A stretch of DNA of 64,000 bases. Origin: Crocinitomix sp. GTDB lineage: Bacteria > Bacteroidota > Bacteroidia > Flavobacteriales_D > Crocinitomicaceae. The notes below the pieces were generated by a model. The model had not been told where the DNA came from. It saw nothing but the letters and a program-made list of their open reading frames with translations, and did not search any database. The number at the start of each line of letters is the position of its first letter. Within the stretch, counting starts at the first letter, position 1. The stretch is taken from contig WTCE01000026.1 of the NCBI GenBank assembly GCA_013138735.1, positions 62,001 through 126,000 on the forward strand. Direction: 5' to 3'. The translations under genes and the position numbers were made by a program. Positions 55,976 through 64,000 of the stretch are shown piece by piece.

Positions 55976-56608
55976 TCATTGAATGGTTTCTACAAATGTG
56001 AAATATTTTCTCCAAATATTGCCTAACATAGCGTATCCTTCAAACCCCAAATCTTTACACATTTCAATCCGATTATTATCGATTCCGCCAAGCGCAATTA
56101 TCTTGTGATCTGTTTCCTTCAAAAATGCCGTTAAAATTTCATGATCATCAAAAGCCGAGTGATAATCAAGCTTGGAAATGCTATCAAATATTGGACTTAA
56201 AAAAACATAATCCGTTTGAAAAGGGAGCTGCTGAATTTCGCCAAATCTATGTGCCGAGTATGAAATTAAGTCTGGGCGTTCTCCATGTACATAAATCTGT
56301 CCATCTCGTAAACATAAGTCCCGCATATCACATGCAGAAGTCAACTCATCTGGATAGGACAAATTGGCCATAGTCTTTGCGTTGATATTAATTCCAGCCA
56401 AATTAAACTCATGGACCAATTCAAAATGCGAATGCAATACAACTTTATGTTGGTGACTGGGAATAAGTTCTAAAAAATTAACCATTTCTTCTTTCGAATA
56501 ATCCGGTTTACGCACGTGCAAAAAATCCCACTCTTCCTCCATTAAATTTTGCAAAAGGAGTGTTTCATGCGGCAAGGCCTCTGGATATGTGAATAGAATT
56601 TTTAACAT
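55976..56608 (-). CDS. thiamine phosphate synthase/TenI-like barrel
   Basis: 210 residues, TIM-barrel of the ThiE/TenI family. The pattern of FLHVRKPDYSKEEM, VVLHSHFELVHEFNLAGINI, DYVFLSPIFDSISK and IIALGGIDNNRIEMCKDLGF, ending YAMLGNIW, follows ThiE: substrate-binding Arg-Lys, a phosphate loop and a Gly-Gly near the end. The thiazole and pyrimidine contact residues are partly changed, so a TenI-like role is possible. No other thiamine gene is in the window. It follows a second, shorter ThiE-like gene by 24 bp. Confidence 0.8.
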   Translation of the reverse strand: MLKILFTYPEALPHETLLLQNLMEEEWDFLHVRKPDYSKEEMVNFLELIPSHQHKVVLHSHFELVHEFNLAGININAKTMANLSYPDELTSACDMRDLCLRDGQIYVHGERPDLISYSAHRFGEIQQLPFQTDYVFLSPIFDSISKLDYHSAFDDHEILTAFLKETDHKIIALGGIDNNRIEMCKDLGFEGYAMLGNIWRKYFTFVETIQ

Positions 56609-56632
56609 GGCAGTTATTTCTAAGCTACGTTT

Positions 56633-57169
56633 TTATTCAAAAATATTTGAAACCTGCTTAATCCGTTCTTCCAAACTGAATTTTTGCTCAAAATGTTTGG
56701 TGAAAACCACGCCAGATACATTTGTTTTGTCATAGACTAATTTTAGCTCTTCAAAATCCGCCACGCCCAATACAAATACCGGTTTATTTAGACTTAAAAC
56801 CATCCAACCATATTCTTCCTCACGCGGAATGATATCTTGTAAAAGTTCACTTCCTAGAATAACAACTTGTTGTGAACCATTTTCTGGCATAAAGAATTGA
56901 ATAAAATCAACTCCTTTCATTTCCCAATTCTTACAATCTGCAAGATCATAGGCTAATCCACCTATCAATAAATTGGGATGAGATATGCGAATACTCGAAA
57001 GATCCCTTTCAAGATCAGAAATGAGCACTCCATCTAATCCAAGTTTATCTGCCAGGTCAACATCATCTTTCACAAGATAGTTTACTTTGTTTGATCTTTT
57101 TTCTTGCCTGAAATCGCTCTCTTTGCCAACAAGAATTTGAATTTTTGCTAATGGCTTATTCACTTCCAA
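56633..57169 (-). CDS. short ThiE/TenI-like protein
   Basis: 178 residues beginning at a TTG (57169) or an in-frame GTG (57163). The middle reads VNYLVKDDVDLADKLGLDGV, then LLIGGLAYDLADCKNWEMKG and VDFIQF, which follows the ThiE order of NDxxDLAxxxxADGVHLGQ, IIGxSxHxxxEAxxA and ADYI. The first two strands and the final Gly-Gly phosphate loop are missing or unlike ThiE, so it is probably not a full synthase. It overlaps or abuts the preceding gene (stop at 57172). Confidence 0.6.
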   Translation of the reverse strand: MEVNKPLAKIQILVGKESDFRQEKRSNKVNYLVKDDVDLADKLGLDGVLISDLERDLSSIRISHPNLLIGGLAYDLADCKNWEMKGVDFIQFFMPENGSQQVVILGSELLQDIIPREEEYGWMVLSLNKPVFVLGVADFEELKLVYDKTNVSGVVFTKHFEQKFSLEERIKQVSNIFE

Positions 57170-57171
57170 GC

Positions 57172-57576
57172 CTAGTTAGATTCTTGGCCGGCGTGAAAGT
57201 TCCCCAAAGACCCTATAATTGCATTGAATTCCTTATTGACTTGACTAACGCCAATTACTCCGCCAACTACTCCTGAAGCTTCTTTGTAAAATGTAAGTTT
57301 CGAATACTCTCCGTCTGATTCAACTGTAACTTTCCAAGCAAATCTTTTAATAAAAGCACCTAATAGTATCCGCCCAACACGACTTCCTTTGCCATACTTT
57401 GCATCAAACACAGTTCCTTCTTCAATTTTGTAGCCTTTCTTTTTTAGGAAAGTCTCTACTTTTGTTGCTAATTCATCTTTAGTCAATTTTGAAAATCTAA
57501 AAACTCCTTTGCTCTTGTCAATAACTGGCGCATTTGTCTTTGTTACGCTCATATCGTTGTCTAATACTTCTTCCAT
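57172..57576 (-). CDS. hypothetical protein
   Basis: 134 residues, not recognised. No signal peptide. An acidic N-terminus is followed by FRFSKLTKDELATKVETFLK and a compact alpha/beta stretch (GRILLGAFIKRFAWKVTV) ending in a Gly-rich segment VVGGVIGVSQVNKEF. Cotranscribed with the two ThiE-like genes downstream (gap of 2 bp). Function unknown. Confidence 0.65.
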   Translation of the reverse strand: MEEVLDNDMSVTKTNAPVIDKSKGVFRFSKLTKDELATKVETFLKKKGYKIEEGTVFDAKYGKGSRVGRILLGAFIKRFAWKVTVESDGEYSKLTFYKEASGVVGGVIGVSQVNKEFNAIIGSLGNFHAGQESN

Positions 57577-57736
57577 AGTTTAAATTTTTATTTAACTCCG
57601 GTTTGATTATTTGGTGGTTTTAGTGGTTCAATGGCTAATTATCAATTTTTTAATGAAAATACGCAATATATTTCATCTCCCCAACATCAGTCTAATAGCA
57701 AAGCGTTCTGCGTATTAACAGCCTTTTTTCCTATGG

Positions 57737-58531
57737 TTATAATTTTAAATGCTCTAATTTAATTTTATCGCCATAGAAGCGACTTGTTGATTCTTGGAAA
57801 CCTTCAGTAATATCTGATACATAAAAATGATTATCGGCCTTTTTTTTGTCACTCATCAAATTCTCAGATTCAAAGACATCAAGGATTTTATGTGCTACAA
57901 TATCCGTAGAATCGTATAGGGTGACTTTGCCATTAAAAAAATCATTGATTTCATCTTTGATCAATACGTAATGCGTGCATCCCAAAATTAGACTATCAAT
58001 ACCCTCAAAAACAGGGTTAGATAAATAATTCTCAATTACCGTTTTACTGATCTTATCCTTGCTAAATCCTTCTTCAATCATTGGTGCAAGCAAAGGCGTT
58101 GGCAATACCGCCATGGATATTTCGGGATTGCGACGATTTATTTTCTCTTGATAAACACCTGATTTCACTGTCGCCTTAGTGGCTATCAAACCAATTTTTT
58201 TATGCGTGCCATTCTCCGCCACAGCTTCTACTATGGGATCAATCACATTTATAATTGGAACGTTACCCGCATATTTATCGCGTAGGTATTCGTAAGAGAC
58301 CGCCGAAGCAGTATTACAGGCAATAACTATCGTTTTACAATTATTGGCTATTAAAAATTTTGAAATGCCCTTAGAGTACTTAAGAATTGCTTCGTTTGAC
58401 TTATCGCCATAAGGTAAATGAGCGGTATCTCCAAAATAGATAAAACGTTCATTTGGCAAGATTCGTGAAATAGCTTTTGCCACCGTCAAGCCTCCTATAC
58501 CCGAATCAAATATACCTATTGGTCGTTCCAC
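57737..58531 (-). CDS. murI: glutamate racemase
   Basis: Makes D-glutamate for peptidoglycan. 264 residues, typical length. It starts at a GTG (58531). Asp9 and the loop FDSGIGGLTV, catalytic Cys72 in IACNTAS, Cys185 in LGCTHY, and YFGDTAHLPYG are all present. It is the last member of the uppS-bamA-ompH-ompH-murI cluster common in flavobacteria, though a terminator (58549-58575) separates it from the ompH genes, so it probably has its own promoter. Cytoplasmic. Confidence 0.97.
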   Translation of the reverse strand: MERPIGIFDSGIGGLTVAKAISRILPNERFIYFGDTAHLPYGDKSNEAILKYSKGISKFLIANNCKTIVIACNTASAVSYEYLRDKYAGNVPIINVIDPIVEAVAENGTHKKIGLIATKATVKSGVYQEKINRRNPEISMAVLPTPLLAPMIEEGFSKDKISKTVIENYLSNPVFEGIDSLILGCTHYVLIKDEINDFFNGKVTLYDSTDIVAHKILDVFESENLMSDKKKADNHFYVSDITEGFQESTSRFYGDKIKLEHLKL

Positions 58532-58548
58532 AACGCTAAATTATAAAA

Positions 58549-58575
58549 AAAGGCCGCTCAATGGCGACCTTTTTC
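58549..58575 (-). terminator. terminator after the bamA-ompH genes
   Basis: Minus-strand stem AAAAAGGTCGC/GCGGCCTTTTT with a short loop and a T run, 40 bp after the stop of the second ompH gene. Confidence 0.8.
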
Positions 58576-58614
58576 AAAAACTTGTAATTGATTTATTATT
58601 TTTTGAATAACTAA

Positions 58615-59160
58615 TTATCCTCCAGGCGTTAAAATTGGGTTTGCCTTTTCTGTTTTTTTCATCTCGGCAATTACAGCCATAGTAATGTCAACTCCTTTAT
58701 CAGGATTTACCCAAAACACTGAACTTTGCTCGTCATAGTAAAGGACATAATCTAATCCTTTTGCCTTACCTACAATAGCAACTGCTTGTTTCAACCAATC
58801 TTCAAGTGGCGTATAGTAACGTTCTTGAATAAGCTGCAAGCTTCTTTGGTATTCTTGTTGCTTCGCTTCACTTAATTGTTGGATCTGATATAATTCTTGC
58901 TCTTTTAATTCTCTTAAAATTGCAGGTAAAGTATCCATTCCATTTTGATAATCCGTAGCTTTTCTTTGATAATCATCTTGAAGATACTTCATAGTTTCTT
59001 CAAACTCGGCTTGTACGTCCTCCCCTTTTTTATTCGCCAATTGATATGTATCAATGCTATCCATTACCTGAATATAATTCAAATGCCCAATTTTTTGAGC
59101 TGAAGCTGAAAATGCTCCGAAAGTAAAAAGTGCTACTATTGCTATTATTAATTTTTTCAT
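58615..59160 (-). CDS. OmpH/Skp-family periplasmic chaperone (second)
   Basis: 181 residues. Signal peptide 1-21 (MKKLIIAIVALFTFGAFSAS), then the family opening KIGHLNYIQVMDS and a long helical tentacle region (about 55-130, EYQRSLQLIQERYYTPLEDW) and the C-terminal strand DYVLYYDEQSSVFW. Skp-type trimers carry unfolded outer-membrane proteins through the periplasm to BamA, whose gene lies upstream. Paralogue of the gene at 59187. Confidence 0.93.
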   Translation of the reverse strand: MKKLIIAIVALFTFGAFSASAQKIGHLNYIQVMDSIDTYQLANKKGEDVQAEFEETMKYLQDDYQRKATDYQNGMDTLPAILRELKEQELYQIQQLSEAKQQEYQRSLQLIQERYYTPLEDWLKQAVAIVGKAKGLDYVLYYDEQSSVFWVNPDKGVDITMAVIAEMKKTEKANPILTPGG

Positions 59161-59186
59161 CTTTTAATTGTTTCCTTGTTTCTGTT

Positions 59187-59711
59187 TTACTTATTATCAA
59201 TTTTGATGCCCATTTTTCTAAGCACCTGTTCGCTGATGTCATATTTTGGGTCAGCATACAATAAATTAGACTGATTGGCTTTGTCAAATACGAATGCATA
59301 ACTTCGTTCCGAAGAGATTTCTTGAATGGCATTAAAGATCTTATCCTGAATGGGTTTGATCAGCTCTGCACGCTTTGCAAATAAATCTCCACCCACACCA
59401 AAACGTTTCTTCTGCATGTCTTTTGCACGAGTTTCTGCTTCTTGAATTTCTTTTTCTCTTTGCTTTTTAATTTCGGCTGGAAGTAAGATTGCTTCCGCAG
59501 CAAAGTCTTTTCTTTTTTTCTCAGCGTCTAAAAACAATACCTCAATTTCATTTTGCCATTGCTCTGAAGCATTGTCTAATTCAACCTGCGCTTCACCATA
59601 CTCTGGCATTTGATCTAATATGTATTGCGTATCAACATAAGCATAACGCTGTGCAAAGGCACTACTCATCATACCAACTAAGAGGAAAAATGCTAAAACT
59701 ACTTTTTTCAT
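59187..59711 (-). CDS. OmpH/Skp-family periplasmic chaperone (first)
   Basis: 174 residues. Signal peptide 1-20, RYAYVDTQYILDQMPEYGEA, a coiled-coil hairpin (about 40-125, KKRKDFAAEAILLPAEIKKQ) and SERSYAFVFDKANQSNLLYA. Same role as the next gene: a periplasmic holdase for outer-membrane proteins. It lies 67 bp after bamA and 26 bp before the second ompH, the usual order. Confidence 0.94.
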   Translation of the reverse strand: MKKVVLAFFLLVGMMSSAFAQRYAYVDTQYILDQMPEYGEAQVELDNASEQWQNEIEVLFLDAEKKRKDFAAEAILLPAEIKKQREKEIQEAETRAKDMQKKRFGVGGDLFAKRAELIKPIQDKIFNAIQEISSERSYAFVFDKANQSNLLYADPKYDISEQVLRKMGIKIDNK

Positions 59712-59778
59712 TTATCTTATTTTATGCCTGTTCTTTCAATACAATGATCAAAAGATTCGGCGAATTTAATATTTTATC

Positions 59779-62385
59779 TTATAAATCTCCAATATTCATA
59801 CCAATGATTGGGAAGAATCCAAAAGTATACCCTTTTATATTTGATCCTGGATCAGCAGAAGGGTCACCAGCTCCTAAAGCTCCTACATCTAACGGATCAA
59901 ATCCCCAAGCGAAATCAACTCCTAACATTCCAAACATTGGCAAGAATAGACGTACACCAACTCCTGCAGACCTCTTAACGTTAAAAGGATCGAATTTATT
60001 GAATGCGTCCCAAGTATTTCCTGCTTCTGCAAACATTAACCCATATATAGTAGCACTTGGATTTAATGAAAGTGGGTAACGTAACTCTAGTGAGTACTTG
60101 GCGATTACGGTCCCTCCTGTCTCAGCTGAAACTGGTGTTTGTCCTGTATATCCTCTTAAAGAAATAATTTCTCTTCCATCAAATTGCCATGTACCATTTA
60201 AGCCACTTCCACCTAAATAAAAACGTTCGAAGGGTGAATAACCTTTCGCTGAATTATAAGCTCCTAAGAAACCAAATCCAAATTTAGGATGTAGAATCAA
60301 CTTCTTGTTTTTATCCAATGGCGCATACCATTCGCCCGTAAATTTAATTTTATAATATTCAGCAAATTTATAACGTTCTTGATCTGAAAGCCCAGGATAA
60401 TCAGCATCTTCTAATCCGTCAAACGAAGAATAAGGAAGTGTTGCTTTAGCAGTTAAGGTAAATTTAGAACCATTTCTTGGGTAAATTGGATCACCTATTG
60501 AAGTTCTAGTTAACACGCCTTTTAAAGAGATGTTATTTGAATATCCGTCTGTAAAGATAAAATATTGCGATCTTGTTAAATCATAATATTGATAATTGAA
60601 CTCTCCATAGATTTGGAAATAATCATCAGGCCATTTTAAACGCGAACCTAAACCAACACCAACAGATGTAATTGAAGTTCCACTATAAGTCTCAGCATCC
60701 TTAGCAACACTGTTTGTTAACAATGAATAAGAACTAAACACAGTAAATGACGTTGGCTTTTTACCACCTAACCAAGGCTCAGTAAATGATAAGTTGTAAG
60801 ATTGATAACCACGTCCATAAGTTTGACCTCTTAAACTCAAGCGTTGACCATCTCCAGCAGGTAATGGTTGCCATGCACCTTTTTTAAAGAAGTTCTTTGT
60901 TGAGAAGTTCGTAAATGAAAGACCTACCGTACCAATTAATCGACCACCACCAAATCCACCAGAAAGTTCGATTTGATCTGATGATTTTTCCACAACTGTA
61001 TACTCAATATCTACCGTTCCATCTACTGGATTAGGAATTGGGTTAACACCAAATTGCTCTGGATCAAAATAACCAAGGTTTGCCAATTCACGTTGTGTAC
61101 GAATAATGTCATTACGGTTGAATAGGTCACCAGGCTTAGTTCTAATTTCTCTTAAAATTACGTGATCATTCGTTTTTGTATTTCCTTTTAGAATGATGTT
61201 ACGAATTCGAGCTTCTTTCCCCTCATTAATTCGCATTTCATAATTTATTTTATTGTCAGCAGTAATACTTGTTTCTACTGGAATTACATTAAAGAAAAGG
61301 TGTCCACGATCCATGTACAATGATGTAATGTCTCGCCCATCTTGACTTCCGAATAAACGTTGTTCAATTAATCCACTGTCAAATACATCTCCGTTATCAA
61401 TCCCCATTAAGGTATCTAATTGTCCGTCTCTATATTTTGAATTACCAACCCATGTAATATCTCCGAAATAATATTCTTCTCCTTTTTCAATGTAAATATC
61501 AATTCCCATGTGCTTTTCATCAATTACATAAACTGAATCTTTCACAATGGCTGCATCACGCAAACCAACGGCATTGTATTTATCAATAATTGCTGCCTTA
61601 TCACGTGCGTAAGCTGTAAGGTTGAATTTAGAGCGTTTAAAAAGGCGCATAATCCCCTTCTGCTTCGTATCCTTCATTGTTCTTCTGATACCATTATCAG
61701 AATAACTTACTTTAGTTTTAATTTTAGTGTAGGTTGAAGCATCCGAAGATTCATTTATTACCTCATTGTCATAGACATTAATATGCGCGATTTTAATTCG
61801 CTCTTTTTTGTCAACTTTAATAATAAAATTTCTAGAATTAAAATTGTTAGTGTCCTGCTCTTGGATGATATCAATTTTCGCACGATAAAACCCTTTTTCG
61901 TTATAATATCCTTTGATAATGTTTTTTGTATTCTGAATTAAAGACTCCGTAATGGTTTTTCCTTCATACAAATCAATAATCTCCTTCAAATTATCCTCTT
62001 CTCCTTTACGAATACCACCGGCAAATTTAAACTTGTTTAATTTGGGACGTCCTTGCAATTTAATTGTCAGAAATATATCATCTCCAATAACCTTGTCAGA
62101 CAAAATTTGAACATCAGAAAAATACTCTTGTTCCCATAAGGTTTGAATCGCTTTAGAAATATCTTGTCCTGGAATAGTAATTTCTTTCCCTACAGTCAGA
62201 CCAGAAACTAGTCGAATGGCATCTGTATCCAAATGATCAACGCCTACAATTTGGCAAGCGGCAATGGTATACTTTTTGGGTTCTAAAAAAGAATTGTCAC
62301 CACCAATGATGTTCTCCCCTTTAATTTGGGCAAAAATTCCACCAGAAAAGGCTATGGAAACGAGTACTATAAGATATTTAATCAT
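59779..62385 (-). CDS. bamA: outer-membrane protein assembly factor BamA
   Basis: Omp85-family core of the BAM machine, which inserts beta-barrels into the outer membrane. 868 residues: signal peptide 1-19, five POTRA domains (about 25-440, ending YTVVEKSSDQIELSGGFGGG), and a 16-strand barrel ending GFFPIIGMNIGDL. The lid-loop motif appears as ISLRGY near the end, where other BamA proteins have VRGF. The insertion-site region of strand 1 follows GFGGGRLIGTVGLSF. Its start overlaps the uppS stop by 8 nt, so the two are coupled. Confidence 0.95.
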   Translation of the reverse strand: MIKYLIVLVSIAFSGGIFAQIKGENIIGGDNSFLEPKKYTIAACQIVGVDHLDTDAIRLVSGLTVGKEITIPGQDISKAIQTLWEQEYFSDVQILSDKVIGDDIFLTIKLQGRPKLNKFKFAGGIRKGEEDNLKEIIDLYEGKTITESLIQNTKNIIKGYYNEKGFYRAKIDIIQEQDTNNFNSRNFIIKVDKKERIKIAHINVYDNEVINESSDASTYTKIKTKVSYSDNGIRRTMKDTKQKGIMRLFKRSKFNLTAYARDKAAIIDKYNAVGLRDAAIVKDSVYVIDEKHMGIDIYIEKGEEYYFGDITWVGNSKYRDGQLDTLMGIDNGDVFDSGLIEQRLFGSQDGRDITSLYMDRGHLFFNVIPVETSITADNKINYEMRINEGKEARIRNIILKGNTKTNDHVILREIRTKPGDLFNRNDIIRTQRELANLGYFDPEQFGVNPIPNPVDGTVDIEYTVVEKSSDQIELSGGFGGGRLIGTVGLSFTNFSTKNFFKKGAWQPLPAGDGQRLSLRGQTYGRGYQSYNLSFTEPWLGGKKPTSFTVFSSYSLLTNSVAKDAETYSGTSITSVGVGLGSRLKWPDDYFQIYGEFNYQYYDLTRSQYFIFTDGYSNNISLKGVLTRTSIGDPIYPRNGSKFTLTAKATLPYSSFDGLEDADYPGLSDQERYKFAEYYKIKFTGEWYAPLDKNKKLILHPKFGFGFLGAYNSAKGYSPFERFYLGGSGLNGTWQFDGREIISLRGYTGQTPVSAETGGTVIAKYSLELRYPLSLNPSATIYGLMFAEAGNTWDAFNKFDPFNVKRSAGVGVRLFLPMFGMLGVDFAWGFDPLDVGALGAGDPSADPGSNIKGYTFGFFPIIGMNIGDL

Positions 62386-63136
62386 TCTTGTCTAATTCGT
62401 TCAACTGTCCACCTATTAAACCAAACCTACGCTCTCGCGTTTGGTATTCATAGACAGCTCTGTAAAAATCTTCTTTTTTAAAATCTGGCCAAAAGACGGG
62501 CGTAAAATGCAATTCGCTATAAGCTAACTGCCACAATAAGAAATTGCTAATTCTAATTTCGCCACTTGTTCTGATCATTAATTCAGGATCAGGTATTCCG
62601 GCAGTATATAAATGATTTGCAACGAGGTTGTCATCAATATCGTCCAACTCAATGTCTCCCGACTTATACTTTTCAGCTATGCGTTTGATGGCTTGCTTCA
62701 TTTCAGACTTGGCACTATAATTTAACGCTAAGACTAAAACAGTTCCTTTATTCGTCTCTGTTCGTTTAATCGCATTTAACAACTCCTTTCTACAACTGTC
62801 TGGTAAATCAGCTGTATTACCAATTGTTAAAAGGCGAACGTCATTATTATTTAATGATTCAATTTCATTTGAAATGGTGTTGACTAAAAGATCCATTAGA
62901 CCATCAACCTCTTCTTTTGGTCGATTCCAGTTTTCGGTAGAAAAAGCGTACAAAGTCAAATACTTAACATTGATCTCGCTTGCTGCCGTTAATGCCTCAC
63001 GAACTGATTCAACACCAGTTGCATGACCAACCAGGCGCATTTGCCCTTTTTCTGTTGCCCAGCGTCCATTGCCGTCCATAATAATGGCTACGTGCTCCGG
63101 AATATTGTCTTTATCTAATTTGTCTTTATAGTCCAT
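62378..63136 (-). CDS. uppS: isoprenyl (undecaprenyl) diphosphate synthase
   Basis: Builds the C55 lipid carrier for peptidoglycan from farnesyl and isopentenyl diphosphate. 252 residues from the ATG at 63136; a start at 63154 is possible but adds MFFSIE. The catalytic Asp21 lies in IIMDGNGRWA; LTLYAFSTENWNRP and ELMIRTSGEIRISNFLLW are the other substrate motifs. Cytoplasmic, membrane-associated. First gene of the bamA operon. Confidence 0.96.
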   Translation of the reverse strand: MDYKDKLDKDNIPEHVAIIMDGNGRWATEKGQMRLVGHATGVESVREALTAASEINVKYLTLYAFSTENWNRPKEEVDGLMDLLVNTISNEIESLNNNDVRLLTIGNTADLPDSCRKELLNAIKRTETNKGTVLVLALNYSAKSEMKQAIKRIAEKYKSGDIELDDIDDNLVANHLYTAGIPDPELMIRTSGEIRISNFLLWQLAYSELHFTPVFWPDFKKEDFYRAVYEYQTRERRFGLIGGQLNELDKND

Positions 63137-63292
63137 TTCTATTGAGAAGAACAAATTTGCATGATTTTTTCCACAAATCCACGCATTCTAAACGGGATTA
63201 TGTGTTTTAAATTGTTTTATTAACAAAGCTTAACAGCGCCTAGTTCAATTTCGAACGCAAACACTGAGCTGCTCATGCATACTGTATAATAC

Positions 63293-63330
63293 CAAAAAAA
63301 GGGATCACCTTTAGTTGGGACCCCTTTTAA
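63293..63330 (-). terminator. terminator after atpC
   Basis: Minus strand AAAAGGGGTCCC pairs with GATCCCTTTTTTT (loop about 13 nt), 17 bp after the atpC stop. Confidence 0.75.
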
Positions 63331-63346
63331 ATTATTCGTTTCTAGT

Positions 63347-63637
63347 TTATTCGGCCAATACAATAACGCTATTGTCTTTTACCTCAATAATGCCACCGTT
63401 TATTTCAAATTCAAAACTTTCTTTGCCTTTGAATTCCTCATTGTACTTACCTACAAACTCCTCGCTTTCGTTTTCAGTTACTAATTGGTCCACTTTTACT
63501 GAACCTTTTGCTAAAGCAGAAATCATTGGAGCATGGCCATTTAAGATTCCAAAAGAACCGTCAATGCCAGGTAAAACAACATGAGAAATGTTGCCTCTGA
63601 ATAATGTTTCGTCTGGTGTGATTACCTCTAATAACAT
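63347..63637 (-). CDS. atpC: F1Fo ATP synthase subunit epsilon
   Basis: 96 residues: the N-terminal beta-sandwich domain of epsilon (MLLEVITPDETLFRGNISHV, LPGIDGSFGILNGHAPMISA) without most of the C-terminal helical hairpin found in E. coli, which is usual in bacteroidetes. It couples rotor and catalytic head at the inner membrane and can inhibit ATP hydrolysis; without the hairpin that inhibition is probably weaker. Starts 13 bp after atpD. Confidence 0.95.
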   Translation of the reverse strand: MLLEVITPDETLFRGNISHVVLPGIDGSFGILNGHAPMISALAKGSVKVDQLVTENESEEFVGKYNEEFKGKESFEFEINGGIIEVKDNSVIVLAE

Positions 63638-63650
63638 TTTATTCTATTTT

Positions 63651-64000
<350 letters not shown>

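Overview
The window is AT-rich chromosomal DNA from a Bacteroidota bacterium, most likely order Flavobacteriales (Cryomorphaceae/Crocinitomicaceae-like). The evidence is the type IX secretion (T9SS) C-terminal tails on many secreted proteins, PorV/PorQ-family barrels, a SusC-type TonB-dependent receptor, the bacteroidete -7 promoter element TAnnTTTG at several starts, a bacterial group II geranylgeranylglyceryl-phosphate synthase homologue, and the gene order uppS-bamA-ompH-ompH-murI. No tRNA, rRNA or canonical CRISPR was seen.

Layout. 1-2.6 kb (minus): a TPR/HisKA_3 sensor kinase running off the left edge, plus two small proteins sharing a KKKVVAAN tail. 2.8-5.6 kb (plus): an accessory module of a beta-repeat/coiled-coil protein, a tyrosinase-family protein and a four-helix membrane protein; the tyrosinase/membrane-protein part sits between two diverged copies of one terminator plus alkyltransferase-like 3' end. 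5.7-7.8 kb (minus): alkyltransferase-like protein, an unknown, trmB and a HEAT-like protein. 7.9-8.3 kb: RNase P RNA. 8.4-13 kb (minus): an ECF sigma factor operon containing an unusual protein with cytoplasmic repeats, one TM helix, an Asn-rich linker and a predicted outer-membrane barrel. 13.1-18.1 kb (plus): histidine phosphatase, ruvC, a TPR/LytS-type kinase, a LytTR regulator and a secreted protein, followed by six decaying copies of a hairpin repeat. 18.6-19.5 kb: HIT protein and greA.

19.6-34.4 kb (minus) is a surface-protein locus: TonB-dependent receptor, then two successive pairs of a ~1400-residue secreted protein and a PorV/PorQ barrel; the second pair looks like a duplication. 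34.6-38.7 kb holds a head-to-head gene pair whose start codons share CATG, ahcY, a phosphopantetheinyl transferase and a kelch protein. 37.5-53.9 kb (plus) is dominated by T9SS cargo: kelch, CotH and four paralogous FG-GAP propeller proteins, with the GGGP synthase and a CPA1 Na+/H+ antiporter among them. The antiporter is flanked by two near-identical 28-bp terminator hairpins.

54.0-55.8 kb is the most unusual stretch. A gene for an AAA-type ATPase fused to a PD-(D/E)xK-like nuclease domain is bracketed by five 49-bp palindromic elements (two upstream, three downstream) that share 15-bp arms, a 19-nt loop and regular spacing; the flanking copies A and C are identical. 56-64 kb (minus) is housekeeping: two TenI/ThiE-like barrels, an unknown, murI, two OmpH/Skp chaperones, bamA, uppS, and the end of the ATP synthase operon (atpC and a partial atpD).
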